Source: Streptomyces sp. HmicA12
GTDB lineage: Bacteria > Actinomycetota > Actinomycetes > Streptomycetales > Streptomycetaceae
DNA length: 64,000 nt
Assembly: GCF_000373565.1 (NCBI RefSeq)
Contig: NZ_KB891851.1
Span: 124,001-188,000 of the forward strand
Reading direction: 5' to 3'
Below are positions 61,438 through 64,000 of this stretch, piece by piece. The notes under the pieces are model-generated. The model was not told the DNA's origin. It searched no databases and was given only the letters and a program-made list of their open reading frames with translations. Every line of letters starts with the position of its first letter. Position 1 is the first letter of the stretch. A program made the translations under genes and the position numbers.

Positions 61438-62700
61438 ATGACGAACCCGGAACAGCTCCAGCACGGCAAGCGCGCCCACATCGCCATGTTCTCCATCGCC
61501 GCCCACGGGCACGTGAACCCGAGTCTGGAAGTGATCCGGGAACTCGTCGCCCGTGGGCACCGCGTCACGTACGCGATTCCGCACCTCTTCGAGGAGAAGG
61601 TCGCCGAGACCGGTGCGGAGCCGGTCCTCTATCGCACCACGCTGCCCGGCCCCGACGACGACCCGGCGGCGTGGGGGACCACGCTGCTCGACAACGTCGA
61701 GCCGTTCCTGAACGACGCGATCCAGGCCCTGCCCCAGCTCATCGAGGCCTATGAGGGGGACGGCGGAGCGGGCGTGCCCGACCTGGTGCTGCACGACATC
61801 ACCTCGTATCCGGCGGGCGTCCTCGCCCATCGCTGGGGCGTGCCCGCGATCACTCTCTCGCCCAACCTCGTCGCCTGGGAGGGGTACCAGGAGGAGGTCG
61901 CGGAGCCTATGTGGGCCGAGCCCCGGCAGACACCGCGCGGCAACGCGTACTTCGAGAAGTTCGACGCCTGGCTCAAGGAGTCCGGGGTGCCGAAGAGCGC
62001 CGACGAGTTCTGGGGCCGCTACGACCGCACCCTCGTGCTCATCCCGAGGGCCCTCCAGCCCAACGCCGACCGGGTCGACGAGACGAAGAACACCTTCGTG
62101 GGAGCCTGTCAGGGCGACCGGAGCGCGCAGGGCGACTGGCGGCGGCCGGAGGGTGCCGAGCGGGTGCTGCTCGTCTCGCTCGGTTCGTCGTTCACCAAGC
62201 AGCCGGACTTCTACCGGGAGTGCGCGAAGGCGTTCGGTGATCTGCCGGGCTGGCACGTCGTGCTCCAGGTCGGCAAGCACGTCACCGCCGACGACCTCGG
62301 GCCGGTCCCCGGGAACGTGGAGGTCCGCGACTGGGTGCCGCAGCTGGCGATCCTGAAACAGGCCGACGCCTTCGTCACGCACGCCGGCGCGGGCGGCAGC
62401 CAGGAGGGGCTCGCCACCGCCACCCCGATGGTCGCCGTGCCGCAGGCCGTCGACCAGTTCGGCAACGCCGACATGTTGCAGGGGCTCGGTGTCGCCCGGC
62501 ACCTTCCCATGGAGGAGGCCACCGCGGAGACTCTGCGGGAGGCCGTGCTCGCGCTCGTGGGCGACCCCGAGGTGGCGCGTCGCCTCGCCGCCATCCAGCA
62601 GGACATGGCCCAAGAAGGCGGCACGAAGCGGGCGGCCGATCTCATCGAGGCGGAGTTGCCCGGGGAGCGCGGCCGGACGGCGGACGGGATTCAGCGGTAA
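61438..62700 (+). CDS. mgt: Macrolide glycosyltransferase (Mgt-like)
   Basis: A 420-residue GT1-family enzyme that inactivates macrolides by adding a sugar from a UDP donor. The acceptor domain has FSIAAHGHVNPSLEVIREL and the donor motif THAGAGGSQEGLATATPMVA is in the C-terminal half. S. lividans MgtA follows the lrm methylase in the same way. The ATG at 61438 has no strong ribosome site, in line with a leaderless transcript. Together with erm it forms a macrolide resistance pair. Confidence 0.92.
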   Translation: MTNPEQLQHGKRAHIAMFSIAAHGHVNPSLEVIRELVARGHRVTYAIPHLFEEKVAETGAEPVLYRTTLPGPDDDPAAWGTTLLDNVEPFLNDAIQALPQLIEAYEGDGGAGVPDLVLHDITSYPAGVLAHRWGVPAITLSPNLVAWEGYQEEVAEPMWAEPRQTPRGNAYFEKFDAWLKESGVPKSADEFWGRYDRTLVLIPRALQPNADRVDETKNTFVGACQGDRSAQGDWRRPEGAERVLLVSLGSSFTKQPDFYRECAKAFGDLPGWHVVLQVGKHVTADDLGPVPGNVEVRDWVPQLAILKQADAFVTHAGAGGSQEGLATATPMVAVPQAVDQFGNADMLQGLGVARHLPMEEATAETLREAVLALVGDPEVARRLAAIQQDMAQEGGTKRAADLIEAELPGERGRTADGIQR

Positions 62701-62851
62701 ATGGTTCCACTCACCCGGTGAAAATAATGTGCCCGTGCGATAACGAGTAGGTCATTGAATAACGCTCGGGTAACGCCGGGTCATTGGGGAATGCCCGTTG
62801 ACCCGCTACGTACGACCCCTACCTCCGGTAAAAGGTTGTACCCGGTTCCTC

Positions 62852-62881
62852 TTGAATTTGGTGAGAACGTTTTCTTAGCGT
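62852..62881 (+). promoter_or_regulatory. Promoter of the CDP-alcohol phosphatidyltransferase gene
   Basis: TTGAAT (62852-62857) and TAGCGT (62876-62881) with an 18-base spacer resemble HrdB-type promoters. The region 62701-62922 is unusually AT-rich for this window and holds no open frame. Confidence 0.5.
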
Positions 62882-62922
62882 GAGGTGAACTTGCTCTGAA
62901 TCCCGGAAAGTTGGCGCACCTC

Positions 62923-64000
62923 ATGCCTCGAGACATACCACCGCTGCCTGAAGTGCGTCGGATCACTCAGAAGAAGCGCGACGCCTGGTGGACCGTGCTG
63001 CTCGTCGACCCGGTCGCCACGCCCCTGGTGCGGCTGACGGCCCGGTGGACGCGTATCACCCCGAACCAGATCACCTGGGGCGCCCTGATCCTGGGCCTCG
63101 GCGCGGCCGGCTGCTTCGCCATGGGCGACTGGCGCTGGCTGATCCTCGGCGCCGTGATCTACCACCTGAGCTTCATCCTCGACTGCATGGACGGCAAGGT
63201 CGCGCGGCTGACCGGGCAGGGCTCCGTGTTCGGTGCCTGGCTCGACTACATCTTCGACCGCGTCCGCGTCATGGCCTGCGCCGTGGCCCTGATGGGCGGC
63301 CAGTACCACCGCACCGGCGACATCTGGTACGTGTGGCTCGCGGTCGCCGTCGTCTTCCTCGACGCGCTGCGCTACCTGAACGCGCTGGAGATCTTCAAGA
63401 CCCGGCACAACATGCGCAAGAAGATCAAGGCCCATGTGCGAGCCGCCCGCCGCGCCCAGAACGCGCAGGGCCTCGCCTTCATGGAGGACCTGCTGCGGGC
63501 CAACCCGTCGGCCGACATGGAGCAGGACCTGCGCGGAGCGGTCGCCGACGCCACGGCCGAGGACGCGGCGATCGACGACGACACCGAGGCCCCGGAGGAG
63601 ACCGCGCTCCCGGCCCCGAAGCCCCAGGTCGTCGACCTGCACCAGGAATTCCGCAGCCGCTTCCCGGTCTATCTGCGCATGCGCGCCTTCCTGCTGCGCC
63701 ACCGGATCCGTACGCACCTGATCAGCGGCATCGAGTTCCAGATGGCCGTCTTCATCATCGGCCCCCTGCTCGACCAGGTGATCGGCACCACCATCGTGGC
63801 CGGTGCGCTGCTGCTCGTCTTCGAGCTCGCGATCATCTACAAGCTGCTGCTGTCCACCCGCGACTTCGGCCGCACGCTCGCCGCCTTCGAGAAGGAGGCG
63901 GCGGAAAGGGAAGCGGCGGAGCAGGAAGCGGCGCAGAGCGAAGCCGCGCAACAGGACGGCGAGAAGGACGGCGAGAAGAAGGACGGCCTGGTCACCGCCG
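62923..64000 (+). CDS. CDP-alcohol phosphatidyltransferase family protein (3' end beyond window)
   Basis: At least 359 residues from ATG at 62923; the end is outside the window. The family motif is complete: DCMDGKVAR followed by GAWLDYIFDR (DxxDGxxAR-x8-GxxxDxxxD). Several membrane helices flank it (ITWGALILGLGAAGCFAMG; MAVFIIGPLLDQVIG). Between them lies an extra hydrophilic insert of about 80 residues (acidic, ATAEDAAIDDDTEAPEE). The visible C-terminus is a charged, Glu/Ala/Lys-rich tail. It joins an alcohol to a CDP-activated lipid; the alcohol is not known. Confidence 0.88.
   Translation, partial: MPRDIPPLPEVRRITQKKRDAWWTVLLVDPVATPLVRLTARWTRITPNQITWGALILGLGAAGCFAMGDWRWLILGAVIYHLSFILDCMDGKVARLTGQGSVFGAWLDYIFDRVRVMACAVALMGGQYHRTGDIWYVWLAVAVVFLDALRYLNALEIFKTRHNMRKKIKAHVRAARRAQNAQGLAFMEDLLRANPSADMEQDLRGAVADATAEDAAIDDDTEAPEETALPAPKPQVVDLHQEFRSRFPVYLRMRAFLLRHRIRTHLISGIEFQMAVFIIGPLLDQVIGTTIVAGALLLVFELAIIYKLLLSTRDFGRTLAAFEKEAAEREAAEQEAAQSEAAQQDGEKDGEKKDGLVTA

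Noticed and set aside
62701..62922. A small gene in the AT-rich gap before the phosphatidyltransferase
   Set aside because: Stops occur in all frames; the AT content is better explained by the promoter found there.

Overview
The window is chromosomal DNA of a Streptomyces species. The sequence is very GC-rich, GTG and TTG starts are frequent, and it carries hallmark genes: a geosmin synthase, a WhiB-like protein, a subtilisin-inhibitor-family protein, and an SAV2148-type protein. It also holds an Erm-type methyltransferase next to a macrolide glycosyltransferase, a pair known from S. lividans. No rRNA, tRNA, CRISPR array or full insertion sequence was seen.

Layout. 1-3.2 kb: the end of a probable peptidyl-tRNA hydrolase gene, a small ABC exporter, a 57-residue zinc-ribbon protein and a NodB-type deacetylase lipoprotein. 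3.2-8.1 kb: a carboxylesterase / hydrolase / MFS operon divergent from a LacI-type regulator, with repeated operator-like sites. 8.1-13.1 kb: PAP2 phosphatase, WhiB-like protein, a signal-less metal-binding-type protein, PhoX and a broken membrane-protein gene. 13.2-17.8 kb: housekeeping genes (ZapE, a RibD-like reductase, MurC, MsrB).

17.8-26.4 kb: the most striking region, an eight-gene minus-strand operon closed by a strong hairpin. It encodes a small Bell-like protein, a large HEAT-like protein with a degenerate P-loop, an SPFH-like protein, a PP2C phosphatase, a protein kinase, a vWA protein, an unknown protein, and a membrane protein with two RanBP2-type zinc fingers. Its core resembles the TerY-P triad (vWA + PP2C + kinase) and suggests a phospho-regulated stress or conflict system.

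26.5-38.6 kb: P450 and hydrolase, pentapeptide-repeat protein, secreted chorismate mutase, geosmin synthase, multicopper oxidase, two gene remnants fused tail to tail, a PDZ protein, an M24 peptidase and an APH-like protein lacking its catalytic Asp. 38.6-51.5 kb: the glycogen-to-trehalose genes treZ, treY and glgX/treX, interrupted by acetyltransferase, FHA, protease inhibitor, a MITE-like element, M14 peptidase, P450 and MFS genes. 51.7-57.1 kb: a copper amine oxidase pair, the SAV2148-type protein, a DEDDh exonuclease whose tail is encoded by an intergenic repeat, and an APH-like protein. 57.3-60.3 kb: a sugar ABC importer operon whose second permease gene is frameshifted in a GC run. 60.3-62.7 kb: the macrolide resistance pair with a candidate leader peptide and attenuator. 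The window ends inside a CDP-alcohol phosphatidyltransferase gene.
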